DNA from: Ophthalmolycus amberensis
Lineage: Eukaryota > Chordata > Actinopteri > Perciformes > Zoarcidae
DNA length: 64,000 nucleotides
Assembly (NCBI GenBank): GCA_024529925.1
Contig: JAFEUB010000795.1
Location: 620,001 to 684,000 of the forward strand
Direction of reading: 5' to 3'
A model generated the notes under the pieces. It was not told the origin of the DNA. It did no database searches and saw nothing but the letters and a program-made list of their open reading frames with translations. Position numbers and translations under genes: made by a program. Positions 47,301 to 59,993 of this stretch are shown piece by piece (position 1 is the stretch's first letter; every line of letters starts with the position of its first letter).

Positions 47301-49515
47301 GAGAATAGCATCGAAAAAACATTTTTTTGGTCTGCAAAACTAAGCAAGCAAGCTAAATCGTTTGAATGTCTTGTTTTATTCCAGCAGTTAAGTCATTTCT
47401 ACTTGATGCATTTATTATTCTGTTCATGTGGATTCTCAATGCACATCCTCCCTCCTCTCTTGCTCTCACCGTGCCTTTATCGGTCAAGTCACGTGTCTGT
47501 ACACCTTTGTGCTTGTGACAGGTGCTGGAGAACTACAACAAAGGCAAAACCGCTTTGCTGTCAGCAGCCAAGATCATGGTGAGTCCCACAGAAGTGGACT
47601 TGAACCCAGAGAGCATGTTCGTGGATACATCAACAACTCAGCAGCCGATGCCTACAACCCATCACCGCAGGAACAGCAGTGTTCGGTTAGTACACCAGGC
47701 ACCGCTGTGGGTGTGTTGGAGCATTAAAAAAATACATATCTATATAAAACAGTTAGTTTGATCCTCTCCATATTGAGTTCCCCCTCTAACTTGATATATA
47801 ATGCAGCCTCTTCAAAACCTCTTCCTAAGCTGTAGGGATAATCATGAGGATGTGTCTGATTTGAATTCAACTTTCTAGCCGATACTAAACAATACTACTG
47901 CTACTAACTGCTACTTTATTGTTTTTCTCAAAATCATCGTTTCTGTCTGTTCCTTTTGGTTAAAAAAAAAAACAAGACAAAAAACATTGTTACGGTAAGC
48001 AATGCATGCTAATACTAACTCTGCATAATGTGCTCCCTTTTCTCATGCACGCATGCACGCTGTCTGACCACAGAGCAGTTGCAACGTATGGTAGTATTCA
48101 GTTCCCACCTCGGCCCCTCTGGTTTAGCCCCTGTCCAAAGTCAGTGTGAACTCCTCCTAATAATGGGTTGAATTGGGATGTTTTCTCTCCTGTATTAGAC
48201 ACTAATACAAGAGCACGAGGATACACTCCTGGCCTCCCAGTCTCTCCTTTTCTCTCCTCTTCCTTCCATCTATGTAATGTGTTGCTGGTGTCCACCTAGT
48301 CTGTAGAATCTAGATATGATTTACATACTAACACCTTCCCGCTTTTCTCTTCTTTAACCCTCCGTAAATTGTTTTGACCCGTTTTTCATGTCTGTCTTGT
48401 ATTTTGGACCCCTTCTCCCTTCCTCCACTCTCCAACCCCTTCTTCTCCTCTCCTCTAGTTCGTGTGCCCAGTCTGAAATATCTCTGGATGGTTTCTCTGA
48501 GTGCCCTCCTCCTCCAGTGCCTGTAGTGCTGCGTGGAACACGGGAGCGCCTGGCAGTGGAGCTGAGGGACCACAAAGCACCGCTGGCTGTCATGGAGAGT
48601 CTCTCAGACGCCGAATCCCTCTATAGTCTGGATTCTCGGCGCTCCTCAGCTGCGCTAAGGGGTTCGCCACTGCTGAGTAGCCTCCCGTTCCCTTTGGACG
48701 CCCCGATCCCTGAGGAGAACCCGTCTCTCAGCTCTCGCACTGAACTACTGGCTGCTGACTGCCTCTGCCCGGAAACGCCAGAGCACCTGGGTGAGGTTGG
48801 GCCCTTCTTCACCCCACTGGAATCCAGATCCATGCAGCTGTCTCCTGCCACATCTCACTACAGTGGAAACCATTCCCCAGCTCTGCTAAATCAGGGCGTC
48901 AACCGATACATTCTTCCTGATGGGGATCACCAACAGATGCCTGGTGTCCACAGCCCAGGGAGCACTCCTATCGCTCCCCTCAGCCCACAGATTGGTTCTA
49001 GACCAATGGATCGAGATAATGAAGACTGGGAGCTGGAGACAGCAGAGAAACAGTTAAGTGCAGAGACCAGACCGGCAGCTTCTACTCCTCCACCCCAACT
49101 ATCCAATGGAAACCCCAGCCAGGCAGTGCTGGAGTTCGCCCAGTACTTAGACTCTTTATTCAGACTGGACGGCAGCAGTTCACCACCTCTGGAGCTGTCT
49201 GACGGGGAGTCCGAGTCAGGCCGGGGCTCTTTCGGACAGGGAGAGTGTCTCGTAGATGGACAGCCGTTGGATGACAAACAACTTCTGGCCAGAGCAACAC
49301 TGGAGCCTAACCTAGTCCCCAAGCCCCCACGCACTTTTGCTGGATCTGCTGACCCCTCTTCAGGCATCTCTTTGTCCCCCTCTTTCCCTCTCTCGTCGTC
49401 TGAGGAGCTCAACGACCTTTCCCCCGGCGAGGGCGCCCTGCCGGCCATGCACTCCATACGAACCTCTAGCCCTTGCCACTGTCCTGAAGAGAACACACTA
49501 TCATCGATGGTGTAG
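32757..49515 (+). CDS. dagla: Diacylglycerol lipase alpha (canonical isoform)
   Basis: Nineteen coding exons: 32757-32851, 32969-33180, 33369-33470, 33554-33692, 33831-33918, 34685-34819, 34922-34999, 35628-35752, 36062-36212, 37847-37930, 38751-38828, 39073-39153, 39385-39527, 40917-40985, 41075-41147, 41623-41831, 43167-43293, 47522-47685, 48459-49515. All junctions are GT-AG and in phase, giving 1069 residues (human 1042). The start MPGMVMFRRRWSVGSDDLVL matches the human protein, and the ATG lies seven bases after an acceptor. The enzyme hydrolyses sn-2 arachidonoyl diacylglycerol to 2-arachidonoylglycerol at the neuronal plasma membrane, supplying retrograde endocannabinoid signalling. 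Four membrane helices (about residues 18-157) precede a cytosolic lipase domain and a long regulatory tail. One alternative last exon is proposed separately. The split codon at 41830-41831/43167 (TA|T) becomes TAG if the intron is retained. Confidence 0.96.
32882..32912. repeat. TA microsatellite in dagla intron
   Basis: About 15 TA units between two closely spaced coding exons (intron 32852-32968). Length variation here could affect a short intron of 117 bases. Confidence 0.9.
37847..43293 (+). other. dagla: dagla catalytic core: lipase class 3 fold with Ser-Asp-His triad
   Basis: The exons from 37847 to 43293 encode the alpha/beta-hydrolase core. VVISIRGTLSPK is followed by the nucleophile elbow VGHSLGAGTAA (Ser471, exon 39385-39527), then VVLGKDLVPR (Asp523, exon 40917-40985) and MLNEHMPHMV (His652, exon 43167-43293). 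These align with Ser472, Asp524 and His650 of the human enzyme once indels are counted. All three are present, so the protein should be active. The whole triad lies upstream of the point where the alternative last exon would join. Confidence 0.9.
38317..38350. repeat. ATCT tetranucleotide microsatellite
   Basis: About eight ATCT units in the dagla intron before exon 38751-38828. Confidence 0.9.
44437..45027 (+). CDS. dagla: Candidate alternative terminal exon of dagla (novel C-terminal tail)
   Basis: A 591-base open frame follows the acceptor GGTGTTTCTGCAG and ends at a TAG (45025-45027). It is in phase 0, exactly what the preceding exon (ending ...GLNK at 43293) requires. It opens VLEPLCLVSEQEN, sharing VLE with the canonical next exon (VLENYNKGK). 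The 196-residue product is Ser/Thr/Pro/Asp-rich (43 serines) with no membrane helix, and ends SPYDTLV, a class I PDZ-ligand pattern. Third codon positions are mostly C or T, as in the real exons. The isoform would have 859 residues: the full catalytic domain without the canonical Homer-binding tail. No AATAAA was noticed before the next exon; an ATTAAA lies at 46749-46754. It could instead be a chance ORF; transcript evidence is needed. Confidence 0.55.
   Translation, partial: VLEPLCLVSEQENSGPEELEANQPTNNTTVVITSQTELNSSPLPSDSSLPANTDASFTGSLTGTEAVSVPLSVVASSSFSDAASVPPSPPLSDCTSASEPCSLSVRSMSNSPSNSHSGALSVGDDSCIPPQTQSDPADSHLSVDVIAAPVSEIPSDESNCAQIENDPPEIVISHSSSQKHEVCSLQAQNSPYDTLV
47522..49515 (+). other. 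dagla: dagla canonical regulatory tail
   Basis: The last two exons encode LENYNKGKTALLSAAKIMVS, a variable linker, RNSSVRSCAQSEISLDGFSE, MESLSDAESLYSLDSRRSS, IPEENPSLSSRTELLAAD and EPNLVPKPPRTFAGSADPSS. PPRTF (residues 1007-1011) fits the PPxxF Homer-binding consensus that places DAGL-alpha near group I mGluRs. Ser-rich RxxS sites are typical of the tail that CaMKII phosphorylates in mammals. The middle of the tail is poorly conserved. The end is ENTLSSMV, which also fits a class I PDZ ligand, unlike the human ending. Confidence 0.85.
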
Positions 49516-52300
49516 TGTGCTCCCGAGACTCCAGTGTCCTTTGCTCTAGATTGACAGGTGCAGTCATTTAAAATGTAAAACATATCACAGTACGTGCATG
49601 CGACGGAATGCAGTCACTCATCAGAAATCCAATGACAGAACTTGACGGACCAACATACAAACTATTTCCATTCTTCAGGTGTCCCCGGTGAACGCTGTTT
49701 ATAGCATTTTCACACTATTGCAATGACTAAGAAAAAAAAGATACCTCTCTCTGCATGCCAGGGGGCCGTACTGCTTTCGGGTGAATATAAATATCATATG
49801 CTTCACAATGGCATTCCAAAACAATGTCGTCTCACCCACGTAGGGACGCGTCAGCATTACGTCAGTTCCCCAACTTAACAAAATCAAAGGGAGAATACTT
49901 AACTGAGCAGGGATTCAAAAACCAACACTGTAGAAGAGGTTAGCATAGGCACATCATCTGGGTTGGTGTCCTTGTACAACTTCCTGCACCCTCAGCAGCT
50001 CCGGAAATCTTGTCCAGCTTTTCTTTCATTTTATTTTTTCAAATCAGGAATGTGAAGATGGACATATTCATCAATCAATAGAAGTGAGAAGACATTATGA
50101 AATGTTCCTCAGGTCCACAAAGAATTGACTTTGAGAAAGAGCGTAAGTATGTTACATTGGTGAGAATTCATGCGTCTTAAAAATGTAGTGATTGTGACAA
50201 AGTTATTACAGACGCCTATGGATACTCTTTATAGTGCATGAAGGTTTGTTTTTTTGTCTTTATTTTTAAAGAGAAAATGTCAAGAAACCACTTAGATTGA
50301 CATTTGGACACTCTTGCACACATATTGCTCAATTTACCCCCAAAATATTTGCCAAAAAAGGAATACATTGTATGCCAAATGTATTTATGAGATGTAGTTT
50401 TGTATATGTATATGGATATTGCTTTATTTAAACACGAGCTAAGTTCATTATCTCCTTCCCATTCTGTTGGTTCCCGTGTAGACTGTTACACAGCAACACC
50501 ACGGAAAATAATGCTACCCTGACCTTAAAACACTGCCATGGCTTTCATTTGGAAAACACAACCTCTGTACCTTGGGTTTGAACCAATGATAATAATAACT
50601 TGCTAATAGTCGTCCTAGTCTCATACCTACTCTACCGTTCTCTTTGGAGAGCTCTTAACAATGTGCCCAGGTCAGAGTAAGCATACCTTTATGCATTTCA
50701 TCGTAGCATGGCTGGTATAGAAATGTCTTGTCATTGAGTCACAGTAAATAAGAATAAACATGTTCAGAAATTATATGTAAACTCAAACATTATCGAGATC
50801 TTTTGAAACGCCTGGGTCACCAGACAGGACCAAACTGTGTATTCTAAAAATGTCACAGGATTTCATTTCTCTTGTTCTCAAGGTGTCATCTTGGACGTCA
50901 AGGTGTTTGCTTCCCTTTAATGTGGTTCACCTCAAACATCCTCGATGGACTGAATGAATGAACGGGCTCAAACGTCACGTATGCCAATTCTAAACACTGT
51001 ATGGGGCGTACAATCTTCCATATCACTCTGTGTGTAACAGGTGGCTCACAATTTGCATTATTTATTACCGTTAATGTTGTTATCACTTTTATTGCTATAT
51101 TTGATGGTATTATTATCCTTATTGCTCTTGCAACAGATTGGTTTGATGTTAGTGGTTTTTATCTCAGTTTTCTAGGGACAGTTTGGGGAACTTTTTAGAC
51201 TTTTCTCAAATGTAAGGAGTTCTGTATTTCAGCTTTTTATTTTTTTTTTCTGCCCGAGTTGAAAGGTATTTGACATCCTGCCATGGCATGGTGACAATAT
51301 GCTCTTTTTACAAATGTTTCATAGGTCGGTGAGACATGCTGCAGAGTGACAGCCTGCTCACGGGTGACCTCTGGTGCAGCGCCACCGTCAAGCCTGGAGT
51401 CACCATAGTGATCCGCACAGTCTCTCTATTTGGATTAAGACTTGATTACTCACAGCAGACAGTTCCAGACAGTTTACAGTCTGACACTACTCAAGTCATG
51501 CTGCCAGTCCCAGTAGACTCTCACAAGATACACCAAGGTTGGGCTAGCAATTTCCTACTTTCGGTAACTCTGCTTGCAGCCGGTCATACACACTGCTGAA
51601 TATAAAACACTATAATACTTTCTACCATGATGTGTACAGCACCATGTTCTATGTGTAAGTATGTATGCAGATGTAAAAAAAAATGAATTCCAATAGAGTC
51701 ACGCAGAAAACCACTATATAACAATATGAAAATAATGAATATATTAAAAGATATCAGTATTGACTTAATCTGAAAGTTATTTATTCAAACTATTGGCAGA
51801 TTTACAAATTGGTCTATATTGAAAGAAGAATAATTCAACTATGTCTTGTCCATGTTTACCTGGTTTGCTTCCCCTCCTTTCCTGCCCCACGATAAGAATG
51901 TATTTAATCCCCCCCCCCCCCTCACTGCCCTGCCTGTAATGGAATAAACTACAAACCATGAAAATAACTAGAATTTCTGTCATATATATTTTATCACGCA
52001 TTACTAATATACTGTTTTGCATTCGGATGGCTGCTATTTAAATGAGCCACAAATTGTAGTTGATGTCTCAGGTTTTCTGGGTCAGACTGTTTACCCCACA
52101 TTGTTAAGATACAGTTTAGCTGTAGTATATTAATAGGAGTATAATAGGAGTATAATTCTCCTAAAAGACAATGTATGTTGTAGGAAGATTGAGGCAATTA
52201 ACTTGTTTAAACTACTGATTGTTGATATCAAGTACCATGGATACATGAAGGACTGTACTTTGGAGTAGATTTTGCCAAATAAACCCCTCCTGAAAAAAAG
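49516..52300 (+). other. dagla: dagla 3'UTR and following intergenic DNA
   Basis: After the TAG stop there is AT-rich non-coding sequence. Polyadenylation hexamers AATAAA occur at 50753-50758 and 51943-51948, with another near 52279, so the 3'UTR is at least 1.2 kb and may be 2.4-2.8 kb. A 13-base C run lies at 51909-51921. Short open frames here (for example 51336-51599) are not supported as genes. Confidence 0.5.
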
Positions 52301-52749
52301 ATTGTGCTTTAGATGTTACGAATGTGTTTTAGGACTGCTGAGTACAGCTGTTGAGTTGTTCTGAGCTATATTTAAGTATTATGAATTGTTTTTGATAAGA
52401 AGGAACTCTACTGTTGAGCCTCATGAAGGTTGCATGGGTGAAACAACACTGTGGATTGCAGGTGTCTATTTGATAACACCAGTGAAACACCTTGGACCAG
52501 ATCACATTCAAAGGCCATTGAACAATTGGTACATCTCTCTCTTTGATTTTAAACTTAATAAGCTACTACGAATGCAAATACTCTTCTATGAAGTATAAGT
52601 GTATGACAAGTAAAAGGACAGTACAATATTGTACTGTGCAATACTATATTGGTAAAACATGTCGGTATACCTTCACTCCCACCAGAGGGAAGCATCGTAT
52701 CTACCGCCTGAGTCACTGAAGTGCATGTCAGAAGCGAAGAAGAGTGACT

Positions 52750-53309
52750 TCCTAATACCACTGAAAGATGTCCTGTAGCACTAGCGTTAGCTTGATGCTA
52801 GGTTAGCATTAGCACTGTATTTACAAGTGTAGCCTGTTTTCTAACCGTTGCCATGAATTAAGCCTGCACTTTAACACCCCGTTCCGTTAGGCGCCTCGGT
52901 GAGTTAAACATGTACCTATAACGTCTGAAGTTTCCTCTCCTGTGGTCGTTTCTGCTGACGTTAGAGTCAAGTTAGCACGACTCAATAAACAGCTGGTTTA
53001 TTTAGCTAGTGTCAGCTAGCTACTAGGTTAGCTGCGGTTAGCCAAGTCAACTTCCTAGTTAACCTACGTTAAGTCACTCTACTGTTGTCTTCGCTGTTGT
53101 TTGACAATTCCCAATTAAGTTAGTGTTATCTCATCAATTTGTTAAAAGGCATTGAAATCAGAATCATTTCAACAACTGTTTATTGTGAATGGGTAGTGTT
53201 AGCTAACATATATAACGCTATAACGTTATATACTGAGATTTGGGGGGACCCGTGACCGTATCGTTGTACCACACTCTGGAGTACGAGTCTTTTTTACTTT
53301 TTGTTCTAG
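52750..53309 (+). promoter_or_regulatory. ext2: Promoter region of ext2
   Basis: The upstream flank carries clustered TTAGC/AACGTTA-type motifs (52782, 52968, 53222 and just downstream at 53311) like those at the sdhaf2/cpsf7 and polr2l promoters. The acceptor TTTTTACTTTTTGTTCTAG at 53309 implies a non-coding first exon somewhere upstream; its donor was not fixed. No TATA box was recognised. Confidence 0.45.
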
Positions 53310-53376
53310 GGTAACGTTAGACTGTACTTCATGGTGCACAGAAGCTGTCATTGATCAGGAGATCTGTCCGTCAGCC
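53310..53376 (+). other. ext2: ext2 5'UTR segment with a short upstream ORF
   Basis: Between the acceptor at 53309 and the start codon lies a seven-codon upstream ORF (ATG 53331, stop TGA 53352-53354), reading MVHRSCH. It ends 22 bases before the ext2 ATG, so it could lower translation if transcripts begin upstream of it. Confidence 0.5.
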
Positions 53377-54811
53377 ATGTATGCCTCGGGGAAATACAGC
53401 TCGCGGGGCCCTGCTCTTATCCCGCGGATGAAAACCAAGCACCGCATTTATTACATCACGCTCTTCTCCGTGGTGCTGCTCGGACTCATCGCCACCGGGA
53501 TGTTTCAGTTCTGGCCCCACTCCATCGAGTCCGCAGCTGACTGGACCCTTGATAAACGCAGTGTTCACGACGCACCTCTGGTCCGCCTCCCCGTTTCCAG
53601 TCCGATTCCTGAGAGGGGGGACCTCAGCTGTCGCATGCACACCTGCTTTGACGTGTACAGATGTGGCTACAATCCTAAAAACAGAATCAAGGTAACCCAT
53701 CTCTTAAAAAAAAAAAAACCTCACATCACAGAGCTTACACAAAGTCAGCATATCTTTTCATTATGCCCCATTGTTGACATGGTTGCTTTTTGTAGGTGTA
53801 CATCTACCCTCTGCAGAAGTTTGTGGATGAATTGGGGGTTCCCATCAGCAGCACTGGACTGTCTCGAGAGTACAATGACCTGCTCAGTGCCATCTCTGAC
53901 AGTGACTTTTACACCGACGACGTCACCAGGGCTTGTCTTTTTGTCCCATCCACCGATGTGCTGAACCAGAACTCCCTGCGTATCAGAGAGACTGCCCAGG
54001 CTCTGGCAATGCTACCCAGGTAAATGTTTACGCTAGAGAATAGTTATTGTCTTGCTCAAATTTAACTGTGCAGTAGAGTTTCTCTCTTTCGCCCTTTGCT
54101 AGCCCTTTTTATGAACCTCTTACTCTCAAATTACTTTAATATCTGTGTTGTTGTCACTGGTGTTGAATCTCAAATGTAGCATTTTAATCGCTTAAAGATG
54201 TATCTACGGTCAAAAATATACAATGTTTTTAATAAAAAGTGCAATTAAATGTGACTGTTTGATGATTGCTTAAAACGCTAATTTAACTTTCTATTTAAAT
54301 AATCTGTTAGTTAATGTATTCCTCCAGCACTAATCTTGTGTATGTTTTGGTAGATGGGACAAAGGGATGAATCACCTTCTTTTCAACATGTTACCCGGTG
54401 GCCCTCCAGACTACAATACTGCTTTGGATGTTCCCAGAGACGGGTAGCTACCGTACACCTTGAAAGCCATCTCAATATTGTAGTGTTCACTATAATCTGG
54501 ATGGAAATTAATGGAAATATGTTCAACAAAAGTCATATTTTGGGATCATTGATTTTATATTTAAAGGATAGGTTTTGGTGCATACATTTTATTAACCAAA
54601 AAAGTGCCATCAACTGTTCTAGTACTACAGTCTATTCAAACATTGAAAGCTTAAAAATGATCTAAAAGTACACATTTTATTCACAACACCAGAGTGGAGG
54701 AAAGCATGTTTTCAGGATTCTTGTCAACAACTTCCCTCTTGTAGGTAGAAATCAAAGGATAAATCATTGTTTCCTGGTTGTAATACATTCATTTTCAACC
54801 TACAATGGATT

Positions 54812-54844
<33 letters not shown>

Positions 54845-57800
54845 TTAGGTAGCATTTTAAATGCAGTCATTTATTAAGTGTTAAGAATGATGATTTGATG
54901 AAAATGAAAGATATATTTTGCAAGCAGTGAAGATACAACATTCTCAAGAGACCTTGAGGAGATGCTTCTAATCTGGTTGTATTTGCCAGCGAAGAGCTCA
55001 TGTGTCTCAAGATTTCCTGTAGGCTATAGTGATGGTTGGGTTTTTAAAACATCCTTGAGGCAACGAACACTTATCTTTGGCTGTAAGGAATTTCCTCGGC
55101 TCATTCAGCTGGAGTCAATTTGGTATGGAGCCTCATCAGAACCAGGTGTGTGACTGACGGTGTGTTTCCACTTTATGTTCACCGTGCCTGAGAATAGACC
55201 AGAATCCAAAGTACACACCAAGTGGACTACATTGCATATATTAACCGGGGCACTGAGCCTTGTCTGATGCCACTTCATGTCTCACATTAGCATTGCTGGT
55301 AGCAAAAAGTTGTCATAGGAAGCAAATTAATGATTGCATGAGTTTGAGTTTTAAATGATGTTCATGCAGCTCATGTCTGTTGAAATCCCCAGAGTGTTGA
55401 AGCATTGTTACAATCCCGGGCCGTTTGTTTCAGAGCGCTGCTGGCTGGAGGCGGTTTCTCTACATGGACCTACAGACAAGGTTATGATGTCAGCATTCCA
55501 GTGTACAGCCCCCTGTCTGCGGATGTAGAGCTGCCTGAGAGACAACCAGGGTGAGCACATCTCGCACATTAACTTGTATTATCTCGTTTGTTAGTCACTT
55601 CACTCAAGTTATCCATCAACAACTTCTCCACAGAAAGTGCTCCAGGGGAACATTGTGATCTGTGATATTTAGAATAGATGTCTAAATAGAATAAAGTAAT
55701 TGTGGTTTTCAACACTCTTGATCGAGGAGTCATTTAAAGTCACCAATGTAAAGTATTATAACCAGCTGCATATCTGCTGTCTCCATTCCCCCAGGCCGCG
55801 GCGCTACTTCATTCTGTCTTCTCAAACGGCTATCCACCGAGAGTACCGTGCTGAGGTGGAGCGCTTGAAGGAAGAAAACGGAGAAGCGCTGCTCCTCCTG
55901 GACAAGTGTAGCAACCTCTCTCAGGGGGCCGCCTCTGCACGGAAACGCTGCTGCAAGGGGCAGGTGTATGACTACCCACAGATCCTGCAGGTGGGAAGCA
56001 CGACTGCATTAAAACCATGTCATACAGTGTCAAGATGCACTACGAAGAAAGTCAGCCACCAGCAACCAGTGCAGAATCGATGCTGCATAGATGTTTGAGC
56101 AGTCTTGTTTACCAGGAGGCTGTTTTACCGCTCAGTAACGATGAGTACTACAGTTTCACGTAACTTAATTCATGGGCCTTCAATACACGTTTCCTTGCTA
56201 TTAGAAACGTTTTGGGAGGTAGAAATTACAACCCAGGAACTCAAACTAATGCAGTTCAAGGTTTTAAAATGTTATTTTGTTCTAGAACACATCTCCAGCT
56301 GTGAAAATGAGTCAACAGAGCCTGGTTTTAGTGTGTGTGTACAATGCAAAAATCACATGTTCTATTAAGGAGTTGGTCCCAATGTGTCTCCACAGGAGTC
56401 TTCATTCTGTGTGGTTTTGCGGGGGGCGCGTTTGGGACAGGCTGCCCTCAGTGATGTGCTGCAAGCTGGCTGCGTCCCCGTCATCCTTGCCGACTCGTAC
56501 ATTCTGCCGTTCTCTGAAGTACTCGACTGGAAAAGGCAAGTCACTGAACAGTCGGAAAAACAAATTTGACAGTCGGCCGTTTTTCGGTTCACAAAAGTAA
56601 TGTTTCTGTTTCTGCACAGGGCATCTGTGGTTATTTCAGAGGAGAAGCTATCGGAGATGTACACCATCCTAAAGAGTATTCCTCACAGACAAGTCGAAGA
56701 GATGCAGAGACAGGTAATTTAGTCTCTTAAGAAAACATATTTAAAGTGCCTCACATTCAGTTTTCTTTTGAGAACTCAGACTGACGTTGTGGTTGGAGGT
56801 GCTGCCACTGGGGTTAGACCACTTGCATGTCATGTGTGAAATATGCCTACACATTTACCAACCAAGCAAGTCAATAAAATTGTATGTGATGTGCAAAAGA
56901 CAGAAATTTGGATGCCACCCTTACTTTCGGTAAGTTAGAATTTCGTCCTTTTTTAAAATTTTAAAAAGCTTTCAGACGACTCAACTGTGTTGATTTTATC
57001 TCCAGTGAAATGCAGTGAAGACAGCTCTCGTTCTCGTTCCATTTGATATCTGCATTGAGCCACAATATACAAAAGTGAGAGAAGTGTAGCAGTTCAGCTG
57101 CTCTTCATTCCCTTGTGTCAACTCTAGTCCATTTACTAATTATACTGGCCAAACAGACGTCGTGGGCCCAGGGCTCAGAGACGAGCTCGGGGTTAGATTA
57201 CGCCAAACAAGCTCACTCGGCTAACTTGGTAGCATTGGTCTGATACTGTCATCCGGTGCTCCTCAGGCTGCTCCGATGGTCTGCAGATGGGTTGAATTGG
57301 TTTCTCCGCAGAAGTAATTTTACTATTTACTTAGTGCAACTAATGGTATACTATAGGATTTGCTCGAGTTGTTCACAGGCCACACTCTAAAACCACACTA
57401 AAAGCATTTGATGTCCTGTCGGTCACATTGATGATTATTGAAAAAAAAGAATAATCATACGATTCCTTTTCACCTACAGTAAACAATGGTTGAAGATTAT
57501 GGGAACAATGGTGATCAAAACATTCTCTAAATGGTGTCTTCTAGAAAAAAAACTGCAGGAACAGAAACATATTTCTGAATGGACATTGTATCTGATGTAT
57601 TTGGCACTTTAGTAGAGTCCGTCTCAGCAAAGATGTATGTTCTGTAGTGTTGTAACCATTCGGTGGCTGTTGTGCTCCCCCACCTTCCCTGCTGGATGGG
57701 TTCATTTAAGTTCTAGTCTCTGTGAGAAAGCATTGTTATGCTTGCTGAGAGCCTGATTTCCTAAAGCGGATAGAAAAGCTTAAACATTGATTTATGTTGT

Positions 57801-59954
57801 TGAGCTGATGTATTTCACTAGTTTTGCCAACAGAGGGCTCAGCAACCTTTGCTTTCATGATGTCTGACTTCTGTGATTGCAAATGTAAAGCTAGGAATAC
57901 ACTATGCATACTTGATGAAAGGAAAACCCATATAATACCCTTTTTTAGTACAGTTTAAGGTTTTCTTGAAAATTGTTGCTACTCCTTTTAGGAGTTGGAG
58001 GCGGAAGAACTTGTGGTATCAACAAAAAACTGCTGTTCCAAAACTTTGAGATGATGTAATGGCATCCATTTAGGTCACATTTTAAAAGGCCACATACTAA
58101 ACAGCTGCGAGATGTTGACCGTGCTCAAGTGAGACGACTGAGCCCGTGTTTGTGTTCTGACTTCCATGAGCCTTGTTTAGGTCATATCCCCAAAATATAT
58201 AAGACACACACACTACAGAGCTTTATTAGATTAACACAGGTTAGTTTATTGAATTAGCATCTATAAGATGGGTTCAACTTACTCCTAAACTGTTCCTCTG
58301 CTACTACCTTGTTGTTGAGCTTCAACCAGCTTTTTCTTTCAGTCTGTCTTCCAAACTTCTTTGTATCCTCCCAGCAGAACAGTACACTGACTGCAGCTGA
58401 TTTATGCATGTAGAGCATGTCAGGACGCTCTAACGTGTGAACAGTCCTATGGGGTACCTCTTTGTTGCACTGCAGAAGGTATCTCATGTGGTGGTTACAG
58501 CGTTTTCTGGAAGTGTAGCACCCAGGCTCCGGTTCCCCCCTCGTGTTAACACTGTTGGCTCTGTCAGCACCTTTGCCGTAGTTTGGACTGTGAGCGCTGT
58601 TGGCTGTGAGCTACCGGCTCAGGTTTTCACCATGTTGAGAGCTATTGAGAGGCAATCGAATAGCTCCTAATCTTGTGTTATGGACCTTTTTAAAAAAAGT
58701 ACCAAAAGTGACTACATCCCACCCTGTCATTGGGTTACTCATCATGGCTCGAACTAGCACCGACACTGTATTTCCACATGAAAGCTGCTGCTGAAGCAGT
58801 GCTCTTCAGTCATGGTCCTGGACCCCCATGGACCCAACGTCCTGCTAGTTTATATTGTAGCCCCTCTAATGAGGACGGATTTACACCTGGGAGACCAGGT
58901 TGTTATTGTTCACAGGTCTTGTATGTGTATGTGAGTATTGAGATGTTTTGATCACAGTTAAAAGTAAAGTGCTAATAAATCTGGAGCAAACTAATATTCC
59001 GAGTGAGCGGCTCACATGATTGAAACAGATTTGGTTTCACTGCTGTTTTAGATTATGTCAGAAACACTAATGATTACCTCGCTCTGTCCACAGCTCACTG
59101 GGTGCCAATTCAGGTCTATAGGTGGAATCATCTGTGAGGCACTTGACAACTTCCTCCGAGTTAAACAAAGCGATGCAGACTACTGTAATAGGAACTTAGT
59201 TTTTGATCATCTCTTTGACCTTTTTATTTTAATGATTTTAAACAACAAAGGAGTGGAAGCTGCCGGGGTACTCACTAAACTAGGAGGAAATGAGAAGATA
59301 ATTTTGGGTTTAACCAAGCGTTACATCGGACCACTGTTTCGTTTGACTTGCAGAGGAATATATGTTGGACCTGACTCTTGGGTTTTTAGTGCAATATTTC
59401 TCAATATTTGCAGCAGGTTTATAATTACAGTTTGCTTTACCCATCATTTCCTTTTGACTGGTGGAATAACTTTGTGTTAGCTCGTGGATGGAGTTGGTCA
59501 GAGTTGCTATATTTGCGGCTACACATCTTTATTCGTCAGTAGAACAAAAGAGGAACAAAGTGTCGACTCCAGGCTGGATGCTGCTAATGGAAGATGGAGT
59601 AAAAGGGTTCTCTTCCTCTCACTGTCTCTTCTTCCATGCTCATAAAAATTCCTGCAGGCGCTGGGAGAGGGTGGAAGGTGGTGCTCTGGGCCTTTGGGCC
59701 AGCACAGTTTGCTTTCTGCCCCCCCCAGTCGGAAAATAAACTTTCATCACTGGTTGATTTATGGGTCGTTGGGATTCTCCCCTGAGATGAGAAAGTCTTT
59801 TTGGATTCTTCTTATAAAAATGAATGCTGTTTTTGTGTTGCTGTACAGCTCCAGTTCTTACACTTAGACGTGGGAGATTTAGGCAACGGTCACATGTTCA
59901 TGTGCCACTAAGGATGGTCTGTGGGGCACAATAATACATGCTGTTTCATTGTGC

Positions 59955-59993
<39 letters not shown>

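Larger units (their letters stand above)
32852..48458 (+). other. dagla: Remaining dagla introns: contents
   Basis: Introns longer than 300 bases lie at 33919-34684, 35000-35627, 35753-36061, 36213-37846, 37931-38750, 39154-39384 (shorter), 39528-40916, 41148-41622, 41832-43166, 43294-47521 and 47686-48458. They hold microsatellites (TA at 32882-32912, ATCT at 38317-38350, GT/GC near 42700-42748, GT at 44362-44390 and 47120-47139) and a 15-base G run at 39916-39930. Apart from the candidate exon at 44437-45027 no further supported coding segment was found. Confidence 0.6.

Noticed and set aside
48927..49583. 218-codon frame antisense to the last dagla exon
   Set aside because: Shadow of the genuine coding exon on the opposite strand.
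59055..59480. 141-codon open frame in an ext2 intron
   Set aside because: No acceptor or donor in a useful phase, no similarity to known families, and a random mix of residues. It would merit a database search, but the sequence alone gives no support.
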